Assembly: GCA_013398275.1 (NCBI GenBank)
Contig: VZSE01002351.1
Span: 600,964-664,963 of the forward strand
Length of the DNA: 64,000 bases
Direction: 5' to 3'
Source: Promerops cafer
Lineage: Eukaryota > Chordata > Aves > Passeriformes > Nectariniidae
In this document: positions 23,201-38,200 of the stretch, piece after piece
How positions within the stretch are numbered: the stretch's first letter is position 1
Layout of the letters: every line of letters begins with the position of its first letter
Translations under genes and position numbers: made by a program
Notes under the pieces: model-generated
Told to the model about the DNA's origin: nothing
Database searches by the model: none
Seen by the model: only the letters and a program-made list of their open reading frames with translations

Positions 23201-26200
23201 GATCTAGACTTCTTTAGTTTGTGCTGCCTTTTAAAAATATTTTCCCAATGAAGTGATATTTTGCCATTGTATTCTTGTATTCTGCTTTCAGCGGTCAGGG
23301 AAAGATACTGAAGGTTAAACCAGAGCTCCTCACACAGTCTGATTTCATGTGCTTCTTGCAGAATAGCTTGTTGTGGATGTTCTTCAATAAATAAATGTCT
23401 AAAAAGTGGCATGGAACAGACAGTGCAGGCTTAGGTTGTTAGGAATACAAGATTAAATATATCAGTGGATAACTTGTGTGCATCTCTGTGGTACACTGAG
23501 ACCTAGCCTGTCAGTTTTGAATATAAGTTAGGGTAAAAGGTGACATGTAATACTTAGATCACCAAAACCACTGTTTAGCAATGCCTAATTGCATTGAGGC
23601 TGTTGGTTTTTGTTGAAGAAGTGACAGGAAGTTTATAGCACAGTTCTGTGGGTTTCATTGTGGGTTACTTCCTACTTGAGCAAAAACTTCCCACTGTGCT
23701 ACTTCATGTGGACTGAGAGAGATATTAAATGCTGTTTGTTTTCCTGTGAAAAAAAATAACTAACAGCTTTTTCTCCAGCTTTATCCTCTCTTATTTTTTT
23801 TCCCTTACTTGATTAGAATTCTTCAGACTTTGTGTCGAAAACTGAAGCTCCCAGAGTCGTTTGAATTCCGTCATTTGGCACGGCTGACTCCGGGCTATGT
23901 GGGGGCTGATCTGATGGCCCTGTGCCGTGAGGCAGCCATGGGCACAGTCAACAGGGTCCTGATAACATCTGAGGAGCACGGGAGGAAGCACACACACTCT
24001 GGGGGGAGCACAGCTGAAGGAAGCCCGGGGATAGGAGCAGACATCCTGGTGGAAGAGGGCACCAGCCAACCAGAACTTCCACCTAAGGTATGTGTTCCTT
24101 GAAGCGTGTGTTTTTAACACCTGAAGAGTTGAGCCATTTTAGAGTTATGAAAGTCATTACTCATAAATTCTCAAACATCCACAGCCAACCAATATTAAAT
24201 TTAGACTTGGAAATGGCAGCTTCTAAGGCAGGAGCGTAACTCCTAATGATCCATATAATGGGTCTGGAAAAGTGGATCCCAAACCCCAGTCCACCTAAAA
24301 ATTATGTTCGTGTTTTATACAAGGTGTGTTTTTTTCCCTGGGATTTTTTTGTTTCATTTGTGCTGTGCTGTTTTGTCTTCTAGCAGAGCAGTTTCAAAGA
24401 GTGACTGTATCTCTCTTCAAAAGTGTATTGACTGTAGTAGAATTTTAAAAGTATCAGACTTGCACAGAGTATTTTGCACCAGCTGTTTGCTGTGCCCTCA
24501 GTGAAATGTCTGTGATGATGCCTGGGGCTCTTTCCTGACCTGGCAGAGTTACAGTAAGCCAAAGTCTAGAAGTATTTATTCAGCCTTTCTTTGCCTTCCA
24601 GCTATGTGATTACTTGAGGTAAATCACACTGGTGTCTAGTACCTGTAGCAGGTTTGAGGAAGAGAAGAGCTGTTAAAGTGCAGCACAACTGCAACTCTCT
24701 TGCAGAAAATAGTATTTCAAGTGCCAGAATTGTTCTCTGGCCTAAGTAACATGAAGGTTAGTAAAGCAGAACAACTTTATATAGAAATCCTTGGTCCTAC
24801 TTCTCAAAATTTGGAGTCTGTATATGCCTTCATTATGTGCAGGCCTCCTAAAGATTTGTCTGGAGATAAGTGGGCTCAGGTTCTGTTTTTAGGAGGACTT
24901 TCAAAGAGCAGTGTTGCTATGATGACAAAAATCAGTGTAAAAAGCTGTAGTAAGCCTTTGTATTAGTGTAACATAAGCATGGTGCTTATACCTCCCAGTG
25001 CTTCCTGGGGCCTGCTGTAGTCAAAAGAAAGTGGGGAGGGGCAGGTAGTTGCAGCTTTTATCAACATCACCATGACCAAAGGGGTCATTGAGAATGAGGA
25101 AGTCTAATCCTAACAAAGCCATGTTTTGATAGCTGGCAGGAGGTTGACATAGTCTAATACAGGGTATTGTCATTAAACCCCTTGTATTATGTTTATAAAG
25201 GAAAAACAAACATACAAAACCTTTAAAAATCATTCACACAATTCGAGTAAACAAACCCAGTGGTCTTGGCTATTTCAGAATTTCTCTCAATGGCTCTGTT
25301 AAGAAGAGGAGGGAGGACTTAAAAGGAATATCAGGCATTCTAAGCACTTGTATTTCTTGGTGGTCAGTTGTAGAACTATTCTATCTGAAACTGATAGGAA
25401 GTGATACTTTTTCTTTGTACTCATGGAGGAGAAATTTGAAAATTAACAGAGATTTTAAATTTATTTTTTCTCCCTCTATCTTAAAATAAAAATCCTGATA
25501 CAATTTTACTTGTAGTGCAGTACCAGTTTGTTTTGATGCTGCCTTTCTGTATTAGAATGAGGATGCATTTATGTTGTGAAGATCTAAAGCTCTTTGATGG
25601 AATATTTTCTCAGTTCCTAATATCGAACTGATTGGAGAAATTGGAATGTACCTCCCATGGTCACTGTGGTCTGCAACATGGGGCAGTGCAGAAAAGCATT
25701 ACCTTGTATCTCTGTCCTGTTTGCCCAAACTTTATCAGGGCGTGATTGCAGAACCAGGTCTAACCAGGCTGAGGAAATGAGCTGTCTTGAAATTAGATGG
25801 TTTTAGATCAAAGTGTATGTTCTAGAAGTGTGTTAAGAGTTTTAACAGTTTATATGGAACTGAATAGTCTGCAAATTGTTGGAATTGTGCTGTCCAGCAG
25901 TTTTTCACTCTCTCTTGAAAGCAGTTTCTTGTTAAAAGCAGAATTAATACATATAAATAATACATATTTTGGAAATTTCAGCATGGAAATACCTTTCTCC
26001 TAGTCAATGTGGGAGAAGCAGTAGGAAGAACTGGAAGGCAAAATGTGCTAGCTCATTTTCTGTAGCATCTAAATCAAGATGTTAGGCTCAGCTCAGTGCT
26101 TTCAAACCTGTTAAATGTACACGGAGCTTCCCTGACATATTTTTATCTTTAGTAGTAATTTACATGTTTTTTATGTATTGTACGTAATAATGTGATTGAT

Positions 26201-29200
26201 AGTTGAAGTATGGCTTTGAAAAAGCCCTTAAATTGGTTCTGGAAGTCTAACCCAGTTGCATGATCTTTTTCTCTCCCTTTCCATGTACGTTAAGGATGAA
26301 TTGCAGACACTTTTGGATTTGCTAAAGGAGCAAGCCCCCTTGCCTGAGGAGCAGCTGCAGAAGCTGTGCATTGAGATGAATGATTTTATTGTGGCACTGT
26401 CATCAGTGCAACCCTCTGCCAAGAGAGAAGGCTTTGTCACAATCCCTGATGTGACATGGGCAGACATCGGAGCCCTGGAGGATGTTCGGGAGGAGCTGAC
26501 CATGGCAATATTGGTATGTCCTAACCTTACTTCCAAAGAGCTTTTGCACTCCCCCCATGCAGGAAATAAAACTGTTTGTTTTCAATATTTATTTAAGGTA
26601 TAGGGGTATTTTGCAATGTCTTTATTTAAAACAGTTATAAAGCTTGTGTAATTCACTTCAGAATTTGTTTCAAGTTTGGTGTTTGTATTTAATATTTTGC
26701 TTTTTGTATTCATGCTTTCAGTGTGTTTGTATTGCTCAATCTTTAAGTATTCTAGAAGTTGTGTACCAATAACCTTGGTTATGCAACTGCCACACAAAGA
26801 ATTGGGGACTGCTTAGCTGAAAGTTTAGAAATCTTGCTGCCAATCAGAGGGAAACTTAACACCTTTAGGTAACTTTGGTGAATAAAATCTTTGCCTCTGA
26901 ATAAGGATATTTCTCCCATTTAGGGATAATTGGCAGTGCAAGATACTGAGGTTCTGATTGTATCTTTATTCTTTTAGTCTATGAAAAATTGGAATGAAGA
27001 ACTTGCTAGGAATGATTTTTCATCCAGCTAAAATGAAACTAAAATGTAACTAAAATGAAAAGTTTCATGTTTTCTTTATGCCAGAGGTAATGATGGTAAT
27101 TTCTTTTTAGGCACCTGTGCGAAACCCAGAGCAGTTTAAAGCTCTGGGCCTGACTACTCCAGCTGGTGTCCTGCTTGCAGGGCCTCCAGGGTGTGGCAAA
27201 ACACTGTTAGCTAAGGTAATGCATTTTCTAAACATCATTAAAAACACTGGGGAATCTTCTTGATGTTTTTGTAGGATGAGTCTGGATCATAGTGCAAGAA
27301 GTTGGCCTTTTGCACCACATTTCATCAGAAAATTAAGTTCTGCCTTTGTGCTGAAGTTACTTGCTCTTTCTTGCATAAAGTTGCAACTTTGCTTGAATGG
27401 AGAGAGAATTCCTGCAAAATTTGAAGGAATGAAGTTGATTAAGGAAAAAGTAGCAAAGATGAGAAGAAACTCTATTGGATAACCACTCTGTGGAATATTT
27501 TACTGTAACTAAATTATATGTTTAGGAGTACTCTCCACCTCTTACTGAAAATACTTCTGTTTTGCTTCTTGAGCATTTCAGTTCTTACCACATCTCCATG
27601 TAAATGCAGATAATTGTGCAAATTTCAGATTGTTTCTCATTTTGTCTTCAGGAGGTCTTATGGAGTTAAATGTCTCTTTAACTCCCATAGTTATTGGACA
27701 TTCTTCAGCTGGTGTGGGGGGTGGGGTGTGAATCTGGAAATGCCTCATCAGTGAGAATACATTGCTAAATTCCGTGCTTCCCTCCCACTCTTAATTGCAT
27801 ATAATTATACTTTGTACTGTTTTCTATATTTTGCAAACACTTGCTAACTGTATGTTCCTCCCCTTATATTTGTTTATCACTCCATGGACAGAACCCAAGC
27901 AGACATGATAAATGTGTGTTTTATATATCTATATCTATATCTATCTTTTTACCTTTTCACAGGCTGTGGCAAACGAGTCTGGACTGAATTTCATATCTGT
28001 GAAAGGTCCTGAGCTGCTAAATATGGTATGTGCTAATCATGGTGCTTTTGTTATTTATGGAATTCTTGTCCAAAATGTGGGGCAAGCAAAATTCCTGATA
28101 ATTACACAACTGTACTGGTGCAGCTGAAGTTGCCTTATTTAACCTCTCCATAAAGTTTTTAGCAGTGAAGTTGTTCATGTGAAAAGAAAAAAGTCACCTG
28201 TGTAGCTTAAATATTTATCTTAGTTTAAATTAACCTGTCAGGTGGAGCCTTCTTGGCTTGAAGTAGGGTTCCTAAAGGACCAGTTACATACATCACTGCT
28301 TTTCTGTAGCATGGAGATTTAAAATGTCAACAGATAAAAGTGCTATAGTTCAAATTCTTGAAGCACTGGACTAAGAAGTGCTGTGATGTAACTTCAGTCC
28401 CCTTCAGAGTCAAGAGAATGTGTTGAACTGAGCAAGGTGGCTGCAGCTTCCATCTGGGGAGGATATTATCAGAAATGTGGAAGCTGAAACCCACATACTG
28501 GATTTGATTGATCTCTTCCCAAATGTTTTTATATGTCTACTTCAAGTACTGATACAGGCAGGAAATACAACACTTAAGTTAATGGGGAGCCCAATTTCCT
28601 TGTGGAATACAGAGAAAATGGTTGGCTGTGGCTCAAAGACTGTGTTAACATATAAACTGTATCAAAACATGTTTGTTTGGAAAAAATTAAGTGTTTGCAT
28701 TTACAACTTCACTGTTCCTACAATTCAGCATTCAAAGTGAAATTCTGGCTGACTTTTCAGTTCCCTACCACCAAGCCCCTGTCTTCAGGCAACAACTCTA
28801 TGAACTTCAGATGTTCATTGTGTTCACATTGCTCACTGGGTTTCTTTATGAACAGCTGAATTACAGGGTCCTTAATTAAGACTGTATTTGTTAATTCTCA
28901 TCACCAAAATGATGGCAAGTTAGAGTTATTGCCCAGAAAAAAGGAATTCTATTGAACTCTGAATGTACTGCAAATTGTCAAAAGTCAGCTAGTGACAGTT
29001 CCCGTGTAAATCATGATCAGTAAGGAAACAGAGATAAGACACTGTTGTCAGAAAAAACCAGATTAGTAGGTTGCATTTCTCCCTTGCAAAGTACCTTAAA
29101 TAGTGGTTAAAACTATTGGTTTTTTCCCAAGCAGAATCTTTGTGTCTTACATTGTTTCAATGTTGTTTCTCTTATTTTTTTAGTATGTGGGTGAAAGTGA

Positions 29201-32200
29201 ACGTGCTGTACGTCAGGTATTCCAGCGTGCCAGGAATTCAGCCCCCTGTGTTATATTCTTTGATGAAGTTGATGCTTTGTGCCCTCGGAGGTCTGACCGT
29301 GAAGTGAGTCTGCCTTGAGATATCTCCACAAATAAATACTCTCAGTTACACCTTTTGGGACATTGCAGGCAACAGAAGTACCTAGAAGGGTATCTCCCAT
29401 GAAAAGCAATCCACTAGGCTTTAATTTGAGGGAAGTATGTTGGTTAAGTTTTATAAAGTTTAATATTTTTTCGTATGCATATATAGAAAAAATATCCAGA
29501 GAAATTCAGGTTAAGCTATTGAGTTTGGTTATAGGATGTCACTTCTATGGAATTACTATTTACTTCTCAATAGCTCACCTGCTTGAAATGTTGTTTCAGA
29601 GGTTTCAATATCTAAGAACTTTTTTTCCCTCAAAATCTGAATATTGAGAAATTTTCTGTCTTCTTGTTGAGGTAGATATCAGAATGACTAGTACAAATAT
29701 TTATATGTACTCCTTTAAGTGAGTCCTTTAGCTTTGATGGGAAAGAAAAGGTTTGCCACGTGTTAAAATACATGGGAAGTGTGTAGATAGCATGAATTTG
29801 GGATGGAGACATACTAAGAATATGAGAGAAGGAATCCACAATGCAGCTACATTGAAAGTGTGAAAAAGAGATTTTTTTCTTTGAGTAATATTTCAGTGCA
29901 GGGAGTTAGTAGATTTTTCGTTTCTTTTACCTTGAAATATTCATGTTCCCACTGTTTCTTTGATTTTGTTGGCAAATTCCTCCTTCCAAAGTCAGGAGCC
30001 AGTGTGCGGGTAGTGAACCAGCTCCTCACCGAGATGGATGGGCTGGAGAACCGGCAGCAGGTTTTCATTATGGCTGCCACAAACAGGCCAGGTAAGGACC
30101 CAGAAGTCAGGAAGAAGAAATCAGACATCCTTGGTTCTCTTTTAACCAAATCACGCCTTCCTAAATGTTTGAATTCTATAACTAAGCCTGTTCTGTATTT
30201 AAAACTACAGTTCTGCTCCAATCCAAAGCTTTTCTGATAAGTTAATCTGTTCCATGTTCATGTGGTATTGTGAGATAAAGCAATCTCTTTAAAATGTGTT
30301 TCACTTAGTGCCTGGTACCATTGCTGTTAAAATGCTTTGAAAGACCTTTGACTGCTGTGGATTATCTCCTTGCAATGTAGAAGCAGAAAAGAGACCTAAA
30401 GTGTTTTTTTTTTTTTCTTTTTTACTGCTTAAATTGATTTTCTGTCCAAAGCAGCCTTATCATTTCCTGCAGTCTTTTTTTCTGCCTTAAGACATCTGTC
30501 TCATGTTAAGTCATTTTTGCATTTGCTTATCTTTTGCTTCCTGGGCTCATGTTCCAGACTAGACTCTGTTTGGAACAGTTACTGTTCTGTTTCTTCATGT
30601 TCTGTCCTGCTTGGATATTAACAGCTGTCTTTGTTCCCTTGCTGGCTCTTCAGTTTTTTGGTAGCTGTTGCAGTTTCAGCAGCATCTTCTCAGTTAATAA
30701 GCTAAACACTGATGTCTGCTTTACAAGCATCATGTGTTTTACAGGAAACTTTCTATCTCTGTTTTTTGGTTTGTTTTGTATTATGGAGAAGTCTTGTTTT
30801 TATACATAGCAAGAAACTTGTCTTTCCTGAATTTGAATTCCATGTAGAAGCTGTGGGTTGTAAATAAAGGAATTTGTTGTCAGTTTAGAAAGAAACAAGC
30901 ATTAAGGTGTTGCACTTCCTCGTTATGAGCATTTTTCTGAATATTGAAACTGAAATGAAATACAGGGTTACAAGTCTGTCTTGGTAAAACTATACTGTTG
31001 TGGGTACCAGAATTCTGGAAAGAACCTTTGCACCTAGAACAGGTATTTGGCAAATTCCTACTTAAAGTGAGACACAGTTATTTCTTACCTGCATGTGTTA
31101 AGTAAGGATGAGATGTAGAGTTTTGCTGAGAAATGGCTTAACAGGAAAAATAGTAGCATGGCTATTTTGGATATAATTTGCAAGATGGGAAAGTTAAAAT
31201 ACTTGATATTGCTTGTGTTCTATAAATTAAGGAAAATCTGGTCTGAAATAATTTATAATAGGCAACTATGAGGTGGGCTTTTTTCCCAATCAAAAGCATC
31301 AAATATTTGGAGGAAGATCTTCTTACATCTTGAGTTCTTTGCACCATGACAGGCTTTCAAGCCTTCCGTGTGGTAAAATATGAGCAGTGGGGGCTTAAAT
31401 CTCTACCTGCTTGTACAAATTCTTTGACTTAAAGTGGCAGGTTTTCCTGGCATGAGCTTGCTGGTCCTGAGCTATCTAATGCAGTGCAGAATAGAAAATA
31501 AGGTTATGCTATGTATAGATGCAGTGGATGTACCAGGAGTGTTGGTGGGAGTGTCATCAAGTTGCCTTAGGAAAGAGATCTCTCCCTAAATTAGTAGTGA
31601 TGTTGCAAGCATTTGTATCAAGCAGCCCTATTTGGAAGTGTTTCTCAAGGGCTCATATCTAATTACTGACTTGTCATTCTGTCTGACTGGTAGCTTGGGC
31701 TGGGAATTCCAGCACTTTTGAAGTGAGGACACATCCAGCTGTACTTCCTGCAGCGCCTCCTCAGCCGGCTGGGCACGGGGCCGATCCCTTTTTGGCCTGC
31801 TCTGTGTCACTGTTCTGGGCTAAGGATTCCTCTCATGGAGGCAGCTGAGTGCAAGCACTCCAGCACCTTCACCAGGGCCAGTTTAGGGTAAATATTGCTC
31901 AAATGTTAATTTCTGAATAGAAATATTTATGTGTGGCAGGTTTGTCCTAATTCCTTGATTTAGATTTACACTGATTCTGTGCTTGCTTACAGGTCTGATT
32001 TTCATGCATATGTGAAATAGACAGCTGTTCAATTGTTAATTCCCCTCTCTAGAAGCCTTATACTAGGTGCATTTTTACCTTTATCTGGTTAGAAAGTACC
32101 TCTGGAATGGCTTGAGGATATTTTTCTCTTCCCCCTTCAGTTTTAAAAAGTCACTATTGCCTTTTTCAGCTGCAGTGAAAGATGTACTGTTTGACCATAC

Positions 32201-35200
32201 AGGAATAGTTAAAATTACAAAACTTTACCAAATAATGAGGTTTAGGCTCATATTTGAGGGCAGCTGGGAAATGTGTAAGGCATGAAATCAGCAGTGTATT
32301 ATTAGTCAGTGACATTGGTGAAAAAAGGGGATTTGAGGTAAAAATGCCAAATGTAAAGAAAATGCAAAGGCAGGGATATCAAATACAATTAATTTCTATT
32401 TATTGGATGTGTAGATGAATTTATATCCTTCAATTTGGTGATTTTATCTTGATAAAGATACAAAAAGTTGTTTTGCCAACATTAATAAAATTATTTTTTT
32501 CAGCTGGAAGATGCAGTTTGGCTAGGATGGATGTCTTGCTTCAGAAGGACTGTGTGTATGAATAACATTTTGGAAAAGTTTAGACCATAAATTTTTCCTG
32601 TGATATTTGCTTTTGTCAATATGAGGAGATAGAGTTTCATCAGAACAATTTCTACTGAAGTTGTGGTTAAGTTGGGGAAACTGATTTTTCTCTCCTGTAG
32701 TTTATTCGGTGTTCATGGGGCCTAGGAGGAGGCACTGTTCACCAAATGAAGTTTTGCTGGTGTGGTCTGGTAGTTGAAAGGAGCACACTGCAGGTAGAGA
32801 GCAGTGAAGTCTGTGCTAGTAAAGCACTCTTAACCACCTTAAGAATGCAAAGCCCAAGCAGAGACCTGTAGGACAGGCATAGCTTAGACTGGCTACTATA
32901 TTGAAGTAGTTCCTCCAAACAATTAAAGCTGTGGTGCCTGAAAAGGTTTTTAAATCTTTGTAAGAAAATTTTTTCTGCCATAATTGTGGTGAGTAGAGGT
33001 GTTCCTGGGGAGGGGAGTTGTGTGATGTAAATCTAAATAATATATGTCTCCCAGCAGACTTCTGCAGTCTTCCACTGAGCTAGTGCTGAGAAGTGTGAGA
33101 TCTCATGGTTTTTAATCCATGTGTAGTATAATTTATTGGGAGAGAAAATGGCTTTTCAAGATGCTTCTTTTTTTAGAGTGGTTGCATGCGTGGTAGCTTT
33201 GGTAGTTGGTTGCTGGTACTGTTCATGACTGTTGTGTTTGTTGTCAGCATTGTAGCCTGAAATCATTGTGCAATAGGAAGAGTCTTCTCTCCTAAGTTAT
33301 TATTACTGTTGTTGCTATTATTGTTATTGCTATTATTATTGTTATTGTTATTATTTAGGAGTAGTTACAGTTAGGATAGCAGTGGCTCAACCACTTCTGG
33401 CATCAAGGTATGTTCGTGGCACAGTTGTTCCAGTGAAGTGTTGGCACCTGGGACAAGGTATTACTGTGAAATGATGGTGGTTTATACCCCATGGCTGAAA
33501 ACTGCCAAATTCTCTTTTGTATAGCCTTTAAACACTTGGAAGGCTTTAATTCCCATTTTGGCAAAAGAGTAGGCACAACAGATTGGTTCCTTTGTTTATC
33601 ATCTACAATCTGCAAGTGGTAATTCTTACTCTGGCAGTGCTGAAAAAAGCCTTTGATGTGCCCTAAAAAGCAGGATATTTGAATGGTTTTTGCACTTACT
33701 CAATGACTTTGAATGTCCTTTACAGGTATTTCTTGACTCCTTCTAAATTAGCATGGAATGCAGTATTCCCAATTCAATCTCTTTCACCAGAATGTAGAAT
33801 CAGTGTCAGACTTTGTCTGAGGAGGATTAAGCTTTTAAAGCACTCAGTATCATTAGAGAGAGAGGGGGGAAAAAAACAGAGGCAGAAATGTCATGTCTTG
33901 TTAGCACCTTTATGGGTCAGAATAATTAAGTTCTTTTCCAGCCTAATTCCTTCCCCAAATTCAAGACTAAATACTACACAACTGCCAAACACGACTGCTG
34001 AATGAAATCTATAATTTCCCTCAAGTTTCTAGCTACCAGTTTGAATTTCAGTATGGGGTACTGCTGCTTTCTGCTCTTCTCTTACTTCCCCAGGCTTTGA
34101 ATATTTATAAACTCCTTAGAGAAATACTGACCAAGGCATCAGTGCCATTTCCCCTGGGATCTAGGGAACTGTGTGTAATGTGAGGAAACAGACAAGACAG
34201 TGATTTTAAACTGGACATAAATTGTGATGATGCCTTGCTTTTATTCATGCCCTCCTTCTCTAACTTTCTTAAATTAGTTCTTCCAAATTCCTCTCCTGCT
34301 GTTACCTTTGAGCACAATCCTAGTTTCAGTGAGTTCTATTTTTGTTAGCAAGTTTATTTTCATTTTTATAGAGCTATTCACCTGAACCACAAGTTTTGAA
34401 ACACAATTAAAAAAATAATCACTGGTCTTTAACAATAGTTACAGTTTGGGTTTGGGCATTGTTTATGTTTTTACCTGTTTACACATGTTGCTGAATTAAA
34501 GGCAAGATAAGATCTAAGAAAAGCACTTAATACGTGAGGCATGAAACAATTTCTTTCATACTAGTTCTAATTCACACAAATTATATTTCTGCATTTCAGC
34601 AGCCCTTGAGTGTTGTGTATTTTTCACAGTAACTTCAGTTGTTAAGTGCAGTGTTCACCTGGAGTCTCAGAAAACCTTTTAGGGCTTCTGAGCCTGCATT
34701 TCAGAACATCACAAATGGGGGGGCCTAGATCTTGTGTACTTCAAATATATTTTTAAAAGCTGGAGTGAGAGCGTGGGAGAAGTTTGATGGACTCACACAA
34801 CAGCTGTCATTGCTGGTATGCACTGACCTTCTGTAAATGTGCTTGGCTCCTGTACAGTTGAGATAAGACATGAATAATCAACTAGAAATGAGTGTGGGAC
34901 TAAGAGATGCTACTATAGAACAATAGAATGTCACTGTATAGGAATTCATGCACAGATACTTTCAATGGAACGTAATGATTCTGTGAAAATTTGCAGTAGT
35001 TTGAAGAGCTGTGTAGCAAACTGAAATGTGACTTAATTCTCTAGAGGTTAGTGCCTGTTTGAACCCTTAAAAACAAAGCAAGGAATGGATGTACTGAAAA
35101 TATCTTCTCATGTAATTTTGTCAGATTATTTGGAAAATTATACTACTGTCTTCTAATGACAGTCAACACCACTGACCACCTCAGAAAGGCAGGAAATTAT

Positions 35201-38200
35201 TAACTGGACATATCTCCCAATAGAAGTATATTCTGTCTGTGAGACAACTGCTTGGGAAAGAAAGGAGTGCTGTGTTTTATCACATTCCCATGCTTCGCTT
35301 TCCTTCCAACTTGAGGGATAATAACAAGCTTTAAAAGAGGTATCTGCAATAACTACCTTAATTTCATGAAAATGGTAAATGTATCTAAAATGAGTTGATG
35401 CTCCTCTGTTTAGATAAGTTTTAAGATAATAGATATGGAGAGAGTGTTATGATTCACCAGGGTGGAATGCTTTGAAATTCCTTAAAGGGGTACCTTATTC
35501 AGTTCTTTTAAATGGATATGAAGTGCATCTACTGAGTTTGTCCAACGAGTAAATACTAATTTTCTGGGTTACGTGTCTTGAGTTTTCAAGAACTTCAGGC
35601 CCAGGTCTGAACCAGAAGAATGAAATGAGTTGATTCATAAGGAGATGGGGAGTGTAGATCTGTGTTTCATACTTTGGTGTGGTCTTGTTGCTGTAAACCA
35701 CCATTACTGCAGCTTATCTAGTTCTGTCAGTTGTGGTAACATTTTGAATGCAGGCACTGTGATCATTTCCATACAAAAAGGTGAATGCAGCTTCAGACCA
35801 CACTGCTGTCTTCATATTGTTGGACAAAGAACAAGAACCATGCTGTCAGTGTGCAAAATGGAAACAGTATTTTCCACAGCAAGCTTAATATTTTAAAACA
35901 TTATTTAATGTTTTATTTTTGGAACGTTAGAATTGGGAAATCAGCAAGTGCCTGGTGTTGTAATGCAGGCCCTATTGAGAGTATTTGTTTTGGTGTTTGT
36001 AACAGATCCTTTGAGTGAACTTTGTCACATCCTATTAATAATGTGACAAGAAACACAGAAACAGGAAAGTGCACTTGTGTCAAAAGCAAAACAAAGTGTC
36101 ATCTGGAAGGATGCACAGATGTATAACTAACATGTTTTTGTCCTGTGCCTGCCATGGCAAGGATTCTGTTTAACCCTTGTTTCATCTGGTCTGGATTAAA
36201 TTAATACAACAAGTAATTCCTTCTTTTTTTCCACCTCACAGTTCTCATCACATCTGCAGTACCTGATTTTTCTTCCATATATGCTTCTGCCCATGACTGC
36301 TGTATCCTAGGGGAAAAGAAAAAGCTTTTGTCCAAGAAAAAGATAATGGAGTTGTCCTTTAAGCATAACTGAGAGAGCAACTTGAACAAAACCATGAGCA
36401 TTTTTAAAAAGTGGATCAAGACTGTATTGTGGTAGGATCAGATAGACAGTCAAGGGTTAACAGAGTTAAGCAGACATTTTTCATTTGCAAAAAAGCAGTA
36501 ATTTTGGTGTCAGTTTTCTTTAAAACATCTGTACAGTAAAGATTAGCAGCTTCACTTTTTCCAGTCCTTCACCTTTAATGTACAGGAATGCAGCAGTTTG
36601 TCTGTTAGCTCCGTTTTGTCAGGAGGGCAGAGCCAATGCAGGGTGTTGGCAGCTTCACTGGGAGGCCCTGATAATTTCCAGCTTTAGACTTAGATGGAAC
36701 TATTGACTGTCACTTTTGGGAGAGGTTCTTGCAGTAGCTATCTCACACATTCCTATAATTTATCTACTTTAAAATAGTCTGTTGTAGTAAAAGTATAGAT
36801 TTCTTTATATCTTCTGTGAGTGCTTCTGTGACTTTGCTGCTCACATTACTGTGGCACGTAGGATATCAGAAAGCTGTAGAATCATTTAGGTTGGAAAAGA
36901 CCTCAAAGATCATGGAGCCCACCCGTTAACCCAGCACTGCCAAGTCCACCACTAAACCGTGTCCCCAAGTGCCACATCTACAGGTCTTTTTAGTACCTCC
37001 AGGGATGGTGACTCCATAGAATTCCTTAGCGAAACAGAGCAATTAATACCATTACTGGGCTTTGGTAGATGGGGAAATAGGGCATCAAGAAGCATTGAGA
37101 AACATCGTGCAGGCAGTTTGTGCTGAAATACAGACAGGAATTGAGGCCTTTTCTGGGTTATATGCCCTGTATCCCTTGTGATACCAATAGTCAGTGTTTA
37201 TATCCTGACTTACTTCATGTACATTCAGTATCGAAGCCTCTGGTGCTAAAGGCAGCTACTCATTTCTGTTACATTTAAGCTTGAAATGGGTTTCTAGAAA
37301 CATTTGTGATAATTTTTGTTTTCTTACTTCTCCACACATAATAAATTCAGAGTCTCTAGTTCTCCCTGGGAAACAAATTCTGTTCTTTGCAGCTATCTTT
37401 GGTATTTTCCTGGGTTTCCTGTTTTACCATTCAGATAACCATTATGTAGTAGAAATGCAAATGACCAATAAAATTAAGTTTGCATATGGATGGTTGTGAT
37501 TGGCCCTGTGTGCTTGTTATGCTTGACTTATCATTGTCCCTTTGGGTAGAGTTCCTTCCAGTAGAATAAACTGCTCATAATTAATGTGCAATTGCTCAGC
37601 AAAAATGTTCTAATTCTGTATTGCCAAATGTAGAGTTGTCTTCTTATCTGAAGAGATGAAACTGGTATTTATGAGCCATCATTGATCAGATGTGGCTTAA
37701 TTGTTCTAGGTGTTAGAGACTTGTTGACAAAAATGTAACTTTTTCAATCAGCTCCTTTAATGCTCAGAGCTTCAGTCATGGCACAAATGCTTCCTTGAGT
37801 CTTGGTACAAATATGCATGTATTCCTTCTCATGTGCAGATGTTCCTAAGGGTGCATCTCGCTTCTGGGTTAATTATTTTCTATTTTTCCCCTCCCTAAGA
37901 TATAATTGACCCAGCTATCCTGCGTCCTGGTAGGCTGGATAAAACACTCTATGTGGGTTTGCCACCCCCTGAAGATCGACTTGCTATTTTAAAGACCATC
38001 ACCAAAGTGAGTATTTGGAAATATATCCTTAATCTTGAAGCTTGGTGGAATATGTAAGACAAATTAAATGTTACAAAGAATTGCAGGATCCTGTCTCATG
38101 AAACAGCTTCAGCTATTCCATGAGGTCATAAAAATAATCCCTCAGCCCATCTGCTGTTAAATTTGCTCTGGGACTGCAAGGGGCTGATGAATCTTGAGTA

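Larger units (their letters stand above)
18967..29991 (+). other. NVL introns 10-17
   Basis: Between the listed exons. Intron 10 (18967-20804) contains a CpG-rich block at about 19935-20480. Intron 15 (27216-27962) ends in the TATATC microsatellite. Introns 12 (21553-23816) and 13 (24088-26294) are AT-rich, and I see no repeats or coding signals in them. Confidence 0.65.
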
